A program made the position numbers and the translations under genes. This document shows, in pieces, positions 12,170 to 25,400 of a stretch of 64,000 nt of DNA; the stretch's first letter is position 1, and every line of letters starts with the position of its first letter. The notes under the pieces are model-generated. The model was given only the letters and a program-made list of their open reading frames with translations, did no database searches and had not been told where the DNA came from. The stretch is from Diadema setosum (Eukaryota > Echinodermata > Echinoidea > Diadematoida > Diadematidae), in the NCBI RefSeq assembly GCF_964275005.1, contig NC_092706.1, positions 29,812,781 through 29,876,780 on the forward strand. Reading direction: 5' to 3'.

Positions 12170-13441
12170 CTGTGAAAAGGACATCAAGTTAAACACATTA
12201 AGAAATCTCATTACACATTGTAGATCTCGATTTTAAAATCTCGAATTTATCACGGTAGTTTATCAAGACAACAAATTATTTTTGAAATCATTTATTACTG
12301 TCTTTTTTTCATATCATGTCATTACAACGTTTAATCTTGATAACAACGTGTTAGAATCGTTCTGAGAGCGATGTTAACCAAGTTTGGTATTGATATTACT
12401 TGCTTAAAGTGATTCAATTCTTATCTTCATTAGAAACAAAATTGTCCTTCCAAGTTTGTATCATCATGTTACTTCGGCGTAAGAATGTGCTCGTTCATTC
12501 AACAAACGCTGAACGGCGGTAAATCATAATAGAACATTTCTCTTTTTTTTCTCTCTCTCTCTTTGGATATTTGTCGGTAGAAAACTTGGTTAAAGACTAG
12601 TTCCTAAGATGACGTCGTATTGTGTAAAGATCAAAGAGGAATGGTCATCTCAAGTCAAATTTAATTCTAATACACAGACTAAAGTCATGCAAATAGACCA
12701 AGTCAATGAAATTTGTACTGTTCACATGTTTTCCATGAACAGTTTTTGTCACAGATGCATTTTTAGGACACGTTCTGGTCTCACGAATTAACTGTTCCCT
12801 TCCTCACATATTTCCATTAGATTTTATTGTTAAGACAAAAATTCACATTCTTTGTATCAAAACGATAAAGAATTTGATGGCATACCAACGCTAATGACCT
12901 TGTAAAGAGTAACTGTTCTATTCATTGAAGTACTAAAACAATAGTTTGAAGAGTGGTTCATGACTGTGTAGACAAAACGAGAAAAGGCATTTATTATGTA
13001 TACTGCTTTGCCGAATTTCCGCTTGTGGGGAGGGGGAGGGGAGAAAGATTCAGTTTGACTGTTGCATACCTTTGTTGTAATAGTTTGATAAAATTTCAAC
13101 GAAGCTTGCATTTCTCTGTTTAGTTGAATTAAGTACTTCTCTTATACAGCCAAATCGAAAATGACATACAGGCCAAAGATGCATTATATAAACAACAAAA
13201 AGTAAACCCCCTTAATCAAAACAGACTAGCTTTCTAACTTCAATGATTTTGAGCAAAATAATCTGACGGGGTGATTTATATTCTTGCTGAAAACGAAAAT
13301 TCTCTGTTCAGTCATGCATAAATGAGCACACATTAAAGACACAATTGTCACGCAAGTCGGGGTGAAGCAGCCTGTCTCTGGATAGTGTGTAATTGTTGTT
13401 GCTGTTGTTTTGTCATCCATTGTTTGGATCCACTGGATCAC

Positions 13442-13495
<54 letters not shown>

Positions 13496-16400
13496 TATTC
13501 ATATTTATACACATACTTACTGGCGATGTGCTTTCAAATTCTTCCCTCTCGAAGTATGGAGGGTTCTTCAGCCAAGCCTCTGATCGAGGCCGTTTTACAA
13601 GGCAGCGAATCGTCGTCAGCAGGGAAATAGTGAAAATGACCAGGCCTAGAGCGGTCCAACCAACAATCACTAATAAAACATAGTCCTGGCGTGAACTTTC
13701 CCTCGGCCCTCTGGTCCTCCCTGGGATTCCTGCATGCTCCTCGGAGGTATACTGCGCTGGATGCTCCGCTGTGGGGGACGATCTACTCGTTGTTGGTCGT
13801 GTTGGTAGTGTGGTCGTCATGTCTGTAGGTAGTGTGGTCGTCATGTCTGTAAATCATCAGAATCATTCACATTTTTAATACTCAGAATTTCTCAAAAGTG
13901 ATTATTATATCAAAGATTGATAGACTGATTGATCTTATTTCCGCAAAATAAAACATGTACATAACTTCTTATTGAATAATACAAAAAAAAAAAAATCACA
14001 AAAGTGCATGAAACTGGGGCTGGATGTCCCAACTCAGCTCCGCCCTCATGGCCTGATGACTATATCCTCTTAACTCAATTTGCTTTTCTGATCGCTCTTT
14101 TTTTTTTCTAACTTAAGTCTTTGTAAACTGTCAGACTGTTGGAACTCTTCTAAATATGAGCTGAACGTTCACATGATGTACTGAGACAAATGCAACATTG
14201 AGAACTCACATCGCATACAATGGGCAAGAAATCCCAATTCCATTTAAAGGCTCTACGGTGAATTGGTTCATTTTGGTCTGATTTCAAGAATCATTCTACT
14301 CCTTCAATACATAAAACCCCAAAACACAAACAAACGTAAAATTGGGCCCCTGTAACTTTCTGCTTTGATTGACTGCACCTTATACATAAAAGTATAACCC
14401 TTGTAAGTTAGAAGCAGCCATATACGGTGTGTTAAAGGATTATCCATGTTATAAGCAGCATGTAAACACACTAAACGACTCATGCAGCGAAAGGCGCTAA
14501 CGTGAAACTAATTAATGCTTAACAAGATCTCAGAAAGATTCCAAAGGACCTGCGATCAATCAAACTTACTATCGTTGTAATGTACCCAGCTTTATCGTCA
14601 CCATCTGTCAATTTTTATTGTGCAATGAGCTTATTGATTTGTATCACATATAGTTTGATCTATCTTTATTTCGAAATATGAAACTAAATTATTGTAAATT
14701 TAAAGAATGTACGTCTAATTATTAGTTATAAAGGTTATAAAGGGAACGGGGAATCTTAATTCACTGAATCAACTCACCGAATGTCTTTATCTCTGACGAA
14801 GCCTCTACACAAATATTGAAACCATCATAGGTTTTTGATTGATCAGCAGTAAATATGATAGCGAGGTGGTTGGATCTTGAATGATATGAAAACTTTTGCA
14901 GTGCGGCGGTTCCTGTGATACGTCCATCTAAGTCGTGCCATTTGTCGGACTGAAACGGACCTGTAACGTTCTCACCAACAAACACCGTGTCATATCCACT
15001 TTCAGTGTCCAGGAAAAAGACCGTCAGATTTATTGTGTAGCCGGATGGAGCTTTTAGATACCAATAATGGAATTGGTTGTCGTGGTATGGGCTTGGGTCT
15101 GAGGAGATGTTGCACATTTGTTTGCCAGGATGAAGAGTCGCGTGTGCTACAACAAGGCAAAAGGAAGAGTATGAACATGATGAAACCGACATGCATCAGT
15201 CTGTTGGACAGAGTGCATGAACGTGATATCATAATTTAGCTCTCAACATTCATCATAGAATTCATGTTACTACTGTTTTATACTAATTAAGATCACACAT
15301 ATCAGCGTCACACTCAATTCTACTTAAAGGTTTGTGAATACATGAATGATAGGCCTAACCGTCGAAGAATAACAATAAAACAAGAGTTTATCAAATGGGG
15401 AGAGGATGTCATTTTGCCATTTTGGAAAACAAATCAATAACAATCTTTTGTTTAGTCATGCTAGTGCATTTCCATTTTTGATATTTTGAAAAACACAAGT
15501 ATTTAAACAAGAAGCCCAAAACTATAAATAGGAAAGAAAGGAAAAATCAATGTCTTCAAGGTGCATGTAGATAAGCAAAATCCTAATCTCAATTACCTTT
15601 TACCACCACACTAGTGACCTGTATGACGAAACGTGGAGGAGGACGGCCGTGGTTCGGTGACGTGGCAAGACTTAACCACGCCCCATAGCTCAGTGACGTC
15701 ACGTTACCCGGAAGCTTAGTTCCTCTGAGTAACCAATATGAAATGAACAACAACAACAACAAATAATAATGATAAACAGAACTTGATGGACTCTATTTGT
15801 CATCTCTTATGAATAATGATCCTACCAAGAGTAATAACATATATTATAGTGATTATATCGGTCTAAACATGCTAAGGGTGGAGACAATTTATCCTCTTTC
15901 TATTGGTAGGGTATCAGTAACCAAACAACCATTTTGATTGATAATATTATAATGTATTATATCTTCATCATAAAGTTACTGTAGACCAGTCAGCATGTGG
16001 ATTGTCTGCTATTGCAATAAGGGGTTCACCCGTCCCGTTAACTTCTGCTAACTTGTATTTCTGTATTCAATTTTCATCACAGCATAACAGAATCAGTGCC
16101 TGCATAAAGGTCCTGTGCCCCTGGCACACCTTTCCGTGTAATCAACGCGGGCTTGTTGCAAGTAGGGACATTCCAGCACGCAGGAGAATTTTCTGCCGGC
16201 AGACAAGGGTGTTGGCGAGTTCCGTACTTGCGTCTTACTGATAGACGCGTGCTATTTAGCTACTACTTGCGTGTATTTCGTGTGACCTGCGTGAGAGCTT
16301 TGAAACCGATCAATTTTCAGCTACGAGCGACATACGGGGACTACGAAGTACCTGCGTGGGAGTTGCCTGCGAGGTGCTGCCGCTACGGGCCCCCAACTGG

Positions 16401-19400
16401 TGTTCTGCGTGGACCTCTGCGGGCAACCCCCCCCCCCCCCCTGGCGGCGACTCACCATGCTGAAGGCCTTTTCACACCGTGTCTGGGGAAGCCTTGCGGG
16501 TTGACTTGCGGGGAAATGTTTGCTACCCGGGCCCTGTTTCATAAAGCTGTTCGTAAAGTTACGAACAACTTACGAGCGACTGGTGATCAGATCTTGTGCT
16601 GAATTATTGAAATTATGATAGGTATAGCACATCGGAACTGATCACCAGTCGCTCGTAAGTTGTTCGTAACTTTACGAACAGCTTTATGAAACAGGGCCCC
16701 GGACCTCCCAGCAGTTGATCCGCACCTGACAGTACCTAGCACATATCTCGCCCTTAGTTGCCTGGAGGTGCGCACGCAAGTCCGATTTACCCGCAGCCAA
16801 GTTTCTGGGTAAGTTGGGGTCCACGCAGAACGCCAGGCGGAGGCCCTTAGCGGCAGCACATCGCAGGCAACTCCCACGCAGGTACTTCGCAGCTGTAACG
16901 CAGCCGGGTACTTCGCAGTCCCCATTTGCGGCCAAGATAATGACATTTTGTGGGATTTCTGCCATTCCTTAAGAGGGATTCCTTCACCGAGTTGCAAGCC
17001 CTCACTCACCACCCATGCGCCTGACACGCAGGTCACACGGAAGTAGAACGCAAGTTCTACGACATTCTACTCCATCACATCCAAAAAGTCCCAAAGAAAG
17101 AGGAGCTCATAGTCATGGGCGACTTTAACGCAAAAGTAGGATCTGATGTCAGCACATGGGCACCTACCCTAGGCAAGTTTGGTCTGGGCCAGAGGAACGA
17201 CAGGGGAGAAAAACTCTTGGAGTTCTGCACACTTCATAAGCTTGTCCTATGCAACACACACTTCCAACACAAAGACTGTAGGAGGACAACCTGGATCTCC
17301 CCATGTGGAACCTACAAAAACCAGATCGACTTTATGGTTACAAAACAAGAAAGTCTGAAACTCTTCCACAATTGCAGATCATTCTCATCAGCAGAAATTG
17401 GTTCAGATCACCTTTTAGTTTTGGCAAACATGAAGATACAACCAACAAAGCCAAAACGAATGAAGAGCCTTCCAAAAACGTATGATGTGAGCAGATTTAA
17501 GGATCCTGCCATCGCAGAAGAGTTTAGAGTAAGGATTGGAGGAGCCTTTGAACCGCTACTTCAGCTTGAGGACAGAGATGTTGAGACCTTATGGACGAAG
17601 TTCAAAGACAAAGTTGTCGGGTTTAATATTGGTAAACGTGTAAGAGGTCTGCCTGAAGACGTACGTAACGCTTGTGAAGAAAGAAGGAAGGCAAGGATCA
17701 CAGTTTTAAACCATCCAAATTCAGAAAATAAGAAGAAATATAAATGTCTGAACCAGAAAGTAAAGCGGGATGTGAAACGGTGGAAGAAGAATCTGCTCAA
17801 CTCAGAAGTTCAAGAAATGGAATTAGCATATGCAAAAAATGACAGTCATGAGTTATTCAAAAGGGTCAGACGATTAGCTGGAGAAAAAGAAAGACTTCAA
17901 CCAGCTGCTAAGAATAAGGATGGAGAATTAAGAACTGTTCCTGCTGAAGTCCTAGACTGCTGGAAATCTCATTTCAGCTCTCATCTAAATGTGAAGTTCC
18001 CAAGAGATGAAAACATTCTCCAGACTATACCGGAGCCTCCTCCTGCAGTTTCACCTAGTGAGCCATTCTCCACTGAAGAAGTTGAAAAAGCTGTCAAAGC
18101 AATGAAGAACAATAAAGCCTGCGGTTTGGATAAGATAGCTGCAGAAACTCTGAAGTCCGGAGGACCCTGTATGAATCAACTTCTCCTTAAGATCATCAAT
18201 ACGGCGTGGGCTGAACGTAAAACACCGGAAGACTGGAGCAAGGGACTCATCACCCCAGTACACAAGAAAGGTGATAGGCTTGACCCAGCAAACTACAGGG
18301 CTATTACTCTACTATCCACACCAGGGAAAGTACTATGCAAGATGGTGCTGAACAGAATACAACAGACCATCGACAGTTACCTCTCAGAAGAACAATGCGG
18401 CTTCCGAACTTCCAGAGGAACGACAGATGCCATATTTGTAGTACGCCAAATCATGGAAAAAGCAAGAGAGAGGCGGATCCCGATTCACTAGAACTTCATA
18501 GATTTCAAGGCAGCGTTCGACACTATCTGGAGGGATGCATTGTGGAAGTGTCTCCGTTCCATTGGAGTTGACAGTGTATTGGTGGACCTGATTGAAAGTA
18601 TTTACTCTCAATCGAAATGTGCAGTACTTGTGAATGGAAAGATCACTGAATGGTTTGATGTCCTCACAGGTGTAAGGCAGGGATGTCTCCTCTCCCCCAG
18701 ATTTTTCAACCTCTTTCTCGAATTTGTAATGGATGACATCAAGACATCAGATGGTGGAATCCACATGGGCAGAATGAATATCAATAACATACGTTATGCC
18801 GACGACACCACGCTGTTAGACCTGGTATTTGATAAGCTACAGATTTCTACACAAAAACTGGAAGAAGCATGTAAAGCATGGGGAATGAAAATTAACATCT
18901 AAAAGTGCCGAATAATGTCAAGTGAACAAGGTGACATCATAATAGATGATGAAGCGATAGAAAAGACAGACAAATTTGTCTTCCTTGGCAGCACTGTCCC
19001 ATCAGTTACAAATGATGTTAAACGAAGGACCACCCTTGCAGCCTGGGCTTTCGGCCGTCTCAAAGGAACAATATGGTCAAACCAAAACATCTCGAGAACC
19101 TTAAAAGTGAGAATATATAAAGCTCTCATCCGACCAATCGCCACTTATGGTGCTGAAACATGGACCCTAAGGAAGGCAGACACAAGCAGACTGGAATCCT
19201 TTGAAATGAGATGCCTCAGGACCATTGCAGGCGTTCAACTTCTAGACCGCATCAGGAATGAGGACATCAGGAAGTCTCTGAACGCCACAAGATCCATCAG
19301 CCAAGAAATCACCTCACGCAGAATGAAATGGTTTGGGCATGTCATCCGCATGCCAGAGAATCGGCTGCCACGTGAAGCTTACTATAATGACTTCCACACA

Positions 19401-22400
19401 GCACGACCACCTGGTCGTCCTCCCCTCAGATGGAGAGACCAACTTCGCGGTGATACAGGATCAACCCTACTGAGCCTTGAACACCAGGCAAAGGACAGGA
19501 GAGGTTGGAGTGAGCTCACCCGGAGGAGTGCAAAGGGACACACCGTCCTACGCCTTTAAGTCAAGAGTTAAGTAAGCACGGGTCCAGCAGGTAAGACGCA
19601 TGCGAAACTTGCCCATATCCTTCGCGTACAAAAATTGTCCTGCGTGCTTGAAAATCCCCACACGCAACAAGCCCGGCCCGCCTAGCTAGCCCGGAAAGGT
19701 GTGACAGGGCCTAAACTTGGTTGCGGGTGAATAGGACTTGCGTGAGCAACTCCAGGTAACTACGGGTGAGATACGTGCTCGGTACTATCATGTGCTGGTC
19801 ATCTGCGGGGACCTCCGGGTAGTTAAAAACTGTTCTTTGCAAGTCCCACGCAAGGCTTGCCCGGAAAGGTGTGACAGGACCTTAACCCTTATTTTAATGC
19901 ATTAATATCAGACATAATTTTATAGAATAATCAAATTGAAAGTAAACTATGAAAGATATGTCTCAAAGACCGGTTCTGTAACGTATTCAGATTTAATGCT
20001 TTGTTCACAAAATTTAGCCTTAACAATCACAAAGCTTGCCAGAGGCTTGCCCGACCTAGAAACAACGGTAAAAGTGAATTCCTGCCTGGGTAACTTAATG
20101 GGATGGAGGAGGTGAATGAAACATGCTTCGTAACTATAGGTCGTGAATTTGAAATAAAACATCCATAAATTGAAATAAATTACAGAAACGGTACATTGAA
20201 GGAACACTGTAACTGAGGGAAAACTTCGAAAACAAAAAGTTTGGCAAAACGGTAGCTAGAATGCAGGTGACCATCTTCATGAACAGAGCGACCAGGGGGC
20301 ATTTCATGAAGGAACTTGTCGGATAAAATATCTGACAAGTCAATTATATCCGACAAGTTCAGAGAAATCAGCCAATCAGACGAAAGAATTTCTCAAAACT
20401 TGTCGGATTTAATTGACTTGTCAGATATTTTATCCGACAAGTTCCTTCATGAAATGCCCCCCCCCCCCAGGAAGATTGCACCAGGTAAACTTACGCTATA
20501 AGGGCAATGTAATTGTGCCACTTACGGGTTAACAGCAGTGCAGAGGTCGTGCCGTGAGGACGGGTGTACTTGTATCCGTAGAAGCGTGTACTCTATGTGA
20601 ACACTGGTGAAGTGGGAGACACAGTAATAGGTATTATCATGACCAGTGATGGCCTTAAATATGACTTTACATTCCACAAAATCAAAAGTATATTTAGCGA
20701 TAAATGTTAAATAATATTGGGGAAAATAAACATGAAAATGAGTTGTATTTAAGAGGAATTGATCGCATACTATAAGAAGAAGGTAGGTGTATCTTTATGT
20801 GAACATAAATATCCAACAAATATGTTCTAGGGGAGGACTGTCATACGCCATGCGTTATCATAAATGAAAGATCTAGAAATCAAAAGCGAAAAAGCAAAGC
20901 AACATGTATTATCTGTCACTCATTTCTTTCGCTACTTACCCTACATGAAATTAGGAGTTTAACGTCAGAGACTGGGTTTAAAATTGACATTGGCTTGAAC
21001 AAAGAATGTGCACATCATAAACTTTATTCCACAGTATATGACTGCCGATAAAGATTCAAACACTTTGTCGCTAAAAGATATAACAAACAATCCTCACCCA
21101 AACTTAGCCAGACAGCTCCCTTGGTTGATCTCCGAAGACCACAAGTCACCTATCTCGAGGGATTGGAAGCCTGATGTGAGATTGAACTTCAAAAAATGGA
21201 TCCTTACTTGGTGACCAGGAGGTCCGTACACCTTCCAGCAACGAGGAGAATTGGGAGGTGTTTCTGGTCGTATTTTTTTGATCTCGTTGACTCCAAGATT
21301 GATCTCTGTTGCGCGGTAAGGGAGAGTGGGGAGAAGTGGGACAAAAATTGTGATTTGATGAATTTTCTCATATAACTTTTCTGATATTCAGAATGGGGCT
21401 CTCATGTCTCGGACCCAAAGACTACTGATGCTAAGCCACATGATGGGTTGTTACTTCATATTCCTAAAAGTCTCATATTTATGTTATTATTGATTAATGA
21501 AAAGGCTTCTGATCGGGGTGAAGTGGGCCACCCCCTGGGAGAAGTGGGACATTGGTTGGGGTAAAGTGGGACAAACAGTAAATATAGGCTAGACAATATT
21601 ACAAGCATATCATTAAATACTGTGTGTGCGTGCGTAGGCCCTATGTGTGTGTGTTTGAATATCCAGACATGAAGAGTTTCATCGCAAAACGTGATATATC
21701 CATTATGGTCCATTAGAGACAGTTGCATTAAAAGCATCCAGATTTTAAAGAAAATAACAAGAAAATCTTTGATATCTTATCATAACTTTGAATACAGGGA
21801 GAAGTGGGACAGTGATGCTGTCACAGTTCATCCCAATGGTAAAAAAAAAATGTAAATATTCTCTTTAATAACAGGAAAAAAAGATGATGGTAGGAATGTT
21901 AATATTCACTTAAACAATTATGAAATCCCAAAAGCTGATAAAACAAAGTTTTTAGGTGTATTTATTGATTCCAAGTTATCTTGGAAATTTCATATTGCAG
22001 AGGGTTGAGCGAGAAGTGTCTAAAATATTGGTATTATTCGTAAATTTGCATTTTTTTTGCCTGTAAACATACAACGTATGCTTTATTGCACACTTATATT
22101 ACCTCACCTGTCATATTGTAACATTGTCTGGGGAAATACATTTGAATCAAATTTGAAAAGATTACAGGTTTATCAAAATCATATTATTCGATATTTATGT
22201 AATGTACGAAACATAGGTCCTGGTGGTGTTCGAAAAGATACATTGTTTAACGAGTTAAAGCTGCTGTGTTTAAAAGATATCAATACATTCCAATTGGGTT
22301 TATTTATGTATAAGTGTACAAATAATTTTCTCCCTGATCACTTATGTCACTTATTCGAAGAAAACTCAGAATACCATAAGTATGAAACCAGATCATCTTC

Positions 22401-25400
22401 ACTAATTCACATTCCAAACGTTTCAAAACATACAAAAGTCTCACTCCAACACACAGTGCACTTTTCTGGTCCCAAGGTCTGGAATAATCTCCCAGCCCAT
22501 TTAAAATCTGCATCTTCTTTGAGTTTATTTAAATGCCGTTATAAATCGTCTTTCTTCTTTTGAAATGATAGACCTTTTTGCCGATATGATCAAGTTTGCT
22601 GATGTTTCTTCTCTCGGGGCCTGGTGACGAGTTACCTAAGTAACCTGTACATTATAACGGCATTTCAATACTTGGAATCCGCTTTGCATACACTAGTTGT
22701 TGCTGTGTCGGGCAGGCCTCGTGCGAGCATTCAGGTTGCCAGGAATAACCTTTGTTAAAATGACATGCATAAAATTTGAATATATCGGTAAGGGTGTTAA
22801 CTCACAATCCAGTTGGAGACAGTGCATTTCACTCATTGTCTCGCTTACATCTGTGCAGAGGTTTCACATTATTAGCATTTATAAATATGTAATGTTTAAC
22901 TTTGATATGTGCAACTTTTGCTAGGCTGCAGCTCGTCACATATTTTCATACTTAAGGGGGTATCTCACCGGGCTTGAAACTAGTTCGCGACTAGTTCGCG
23001 ACTCTAGATTTTGCTAGTTACAGAGACGTCTCCGCGACGTCTCCGAGACGTCTCCTGAAAATTACAGAGTCTCCGATTAGTCGCCAGTTAGTCGCAAGAA
23101 AATTGATTTTTCGCGAAGTCTCCACGACGTTTCCGAGACGTCTCCGTCAGTTGCGGAGACGTCGCGGAGACTAATCATGTCCGCGACTGCTGAGACGTCT
23201 CCGCGACGTCTCCGCGATGTCTCAAAGACGTCTCAGAGACGTCGCCGAGACCTGCTGGAGGCCAGAAAAACTGGTGAGAGATCGCGGAGACGTCTCCGCG
23301 ACGTCTCCGCGACTCTATTTGACGCTGTTTGACCTACTTAAAAACCACGTGACCTATCTGCGTGCTGACATCCTGCCTAGATCAAGTCAGGTGATCCTGC
23401 AACGGCTCCCTCATATTTGAAATTTTTTGACACCTGCCATTACTCGTCTCAGAGACGTCTCCTTGGTGAGACCGCGAGACATTTTTATGTTGGAGACGTC
23501 TCCGCGACTGCTGCGACTGATAAGTTGAAGATGTCGCGGAGACGTCTCCGTTGATGAGATACTAGCTTTACTGTAGCCCCTCTGTTAGACTGCAATGCTT
23601 CTCTTTGAGAAACATCTCATTTTCATATTGCCATGGGAACTATTATGTTTTTGTTGTTTCTTGTGTTTGTGATGTAATGTATTTTTGTTAGGCAGCTCAC
23701 CACAAGCTCTGCTTTTTGAGGTTCTGCCTTCCTTGTACAATCTTACGTATGTGATGTACAATATGAAAAAGATGGGAAATAAATGTTTTACAAACTTGAA
23801 ACTTGAAACCACCCCCCGAAAAAAAAAATGGCGGCTAACATCACAATTTTGCTAATTTTTGCAAAATCTCTTAATGCCAAATATTGAAAGTCATAAGGCC
23901 TACATATAGCATGCTAAGTGCCTGCTAAAGCCGTGTGATGAATTCAGAAAGCACTTCACACCAAATGCCCCCCCCCCCAAAAAAAAAAAATAATAAATAA
24001 ATAAATAAATAAAAAAAAAAAGTGTCCGAAAAGAATAATTCGAAATTAAACTTTCCCGCAGAGTTGCTGCAGAGCAGTTACCATATGCTTATATTCTGAT
24101 GCCAAATGCCTAACTGGTGATTATTTCAAAAGACTTGAAAGCTGATTAGTTCAAAACTCCTTTGAGATATGAGAGGTGTCCCAGTTCTCCCGCGTCCCAA
24201 TTTACCCCACTCTCCCCTATCATGCAAATAGAGGGTTTTCGTTTTTCATCATTTTTCTTTTTTTTTTTTACCTATGTAGCTCAGACTTCCTCCATGGCGC
24301 ATGACCACTAAAAAGAAAATGTTACATTAGTTTAAGTATCGATGTTATGACTTTCATTTTATTGTTGCTTTCAATTAAGAATTGAAATAAACATCACCAA
24401 TTAAAATAGAAGAAAAATAGATTGTACATTCCTTTTGAGAGGAAAATGCAGGTTCCACATTTACACACTATCTAAACATGAACATTGTAGTTTAAATTTG
24501 AGGAGCAGTACAGCGTATGTGACAGTAAGTCTATATGGATTCTCAATCGTGAGGCCCCTTAATTGTTCTAGTCCGATTGCAGCTGCGGTTGCGTGTGCCC
24601 TTAAACGCAAGATAACCTATCATCATTGCCCTGTGTATTGGATTGGAATTCAATCTGTCTCTCCACATTGTCAGATTGGTAATAGTTTTAGGCTTAACGT
24701 GCATTGTTCCTTCCTGAGTAAAATATATCTATATATATCAAAGTCCTATATATTACACTCCGGTTATAAGGAAATTCCGTAAGTAAAATTCCGGCCGCAA
24801 CATTATCTACTCTATCTATTTTCATTGATTATTAAATTGTTTGGTTATTACGAAATTTCGATACAGCGCACTACCGTTATAACGAAAACGGTTATAGTGA
24901 AATTTTGATATAACGAAAGAAAACTGCCGGTTCCGAGGACTTCGTTATAACGAGAGTCCACTGTACATAGATTCTTACTACCATTACCACTAACTTCCCG
25001 GGCAAAGAACATATTAATAGTCTTGTAGTCATATCAGCTCGTTGTACGACTCCTAAACAGAATGAAAAGAAATCTTGAATGATTCTTATGAATGATAAGA
25101 AATTTGTATTTTCATTATTGAAATTAGGTTGCGCTGCCATTTGCAATGTCGACTAAGTAAACACAGGAAATAGAGTTTATTGTTTGAAGAGTAAACATTT
25201 GATTAGCATGTGATTCAGAAGAGTACTGACATTATTCTGTGATTGCGAAATTTAAGCTTCGAACGTTGTTAAGTTCTTTCAACCACGATAGTTATACAGT
25301 GAAGGATAATTAATTAAAATCACGTTAGTCAGTGATAAAGAGCTTACCTTTAGGATGGGAGCAGGCATTCCGGCAGTTTATGCCAATTCCTGCCATGCCT

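Larger units (their letters stand above)
16107..19712. mobile_element. GC-rich foldback DNA element, interrupted by two later insertions
   Basis: The left end (AAGGTCCTGTG...CACACCTTTCCG, 16107-16136) reappears in reverse complement at 19690-19712. Both sides continue with GCGGGCTTGTTGC, AGCACGCAGGA and GCGTCTTAC. Further in, 16280-16420 (GTGTGACCTGCGTG, CGAAGTACCTGCGTGGGAG, TTCTGCGTGGACC) reappears inverted at about 16790-17035. The right arm is therefore split: 16698-17039 and about 19566-19712, with a LINE between. The centre is occupied by a MITE at 16531-16697. No transposase frame belongs to the outer element. Confidence 0.65.
15725..21097 (-). other. CUB receptor intron 2, filled with nested mobile elements
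   Basis: The 5.4-kb intron contains a GC-rich foldback element (about 16107-19712) with an inserted MITE and an RTE-type LINE, a second foldback end (19725-19884), and a separate MITE (20296-20464). No receptor exon is needed here, because exon 2 and exon 3 join in phase. Confidence 0.75.
21319..24217. mobile_element. 2.9-kb TIR element with GGGAGAGTGGGG ends, nested insertions inside
   Basis: The left end AGGGAGAGTGGGG is mirrored by CCCCACTCTCCCC at 24205-24217, and TA dinucleotides flank both ends (21317-21318 and 24218-24219). Inside, the phrase GGGAGAAGTGGGACA recurs (about 21332, 21538 and 21799). TA duplication and simple inverted ends suggest a Tc1/mariner-like non-autonomous element, by inference. 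It carries a LINE tail (about 21880-22563), a GAGACGTCTC-rich element (22957-23572) and a LINE 3' end (about 23640-23810). Confidence 0.55.

Noticed and set aside
13385..13683. Frames with Tyr-Ile repeats
   Set aside because: Translation of the (TA)n microsatellite and antisense to the transmembrane exon.
20528..20620. Possible CUB receptor exon on the minus strand (open frame ending at AACCC|GTAAGT with TRFYGYKYTRPHG)
   Set aside because: The frame that looks CUB-like starts in the wrong phase after the 21098 donor and meets a stop with the best acceptor. The 15597-15724 exon joins in phase and completes CUB1.
20950..21090. Open reading after a 27-base gap following the 21098 donor
   Set aside because: The implied intron would be only about 27 bases, too short, and the frame hits a stop.
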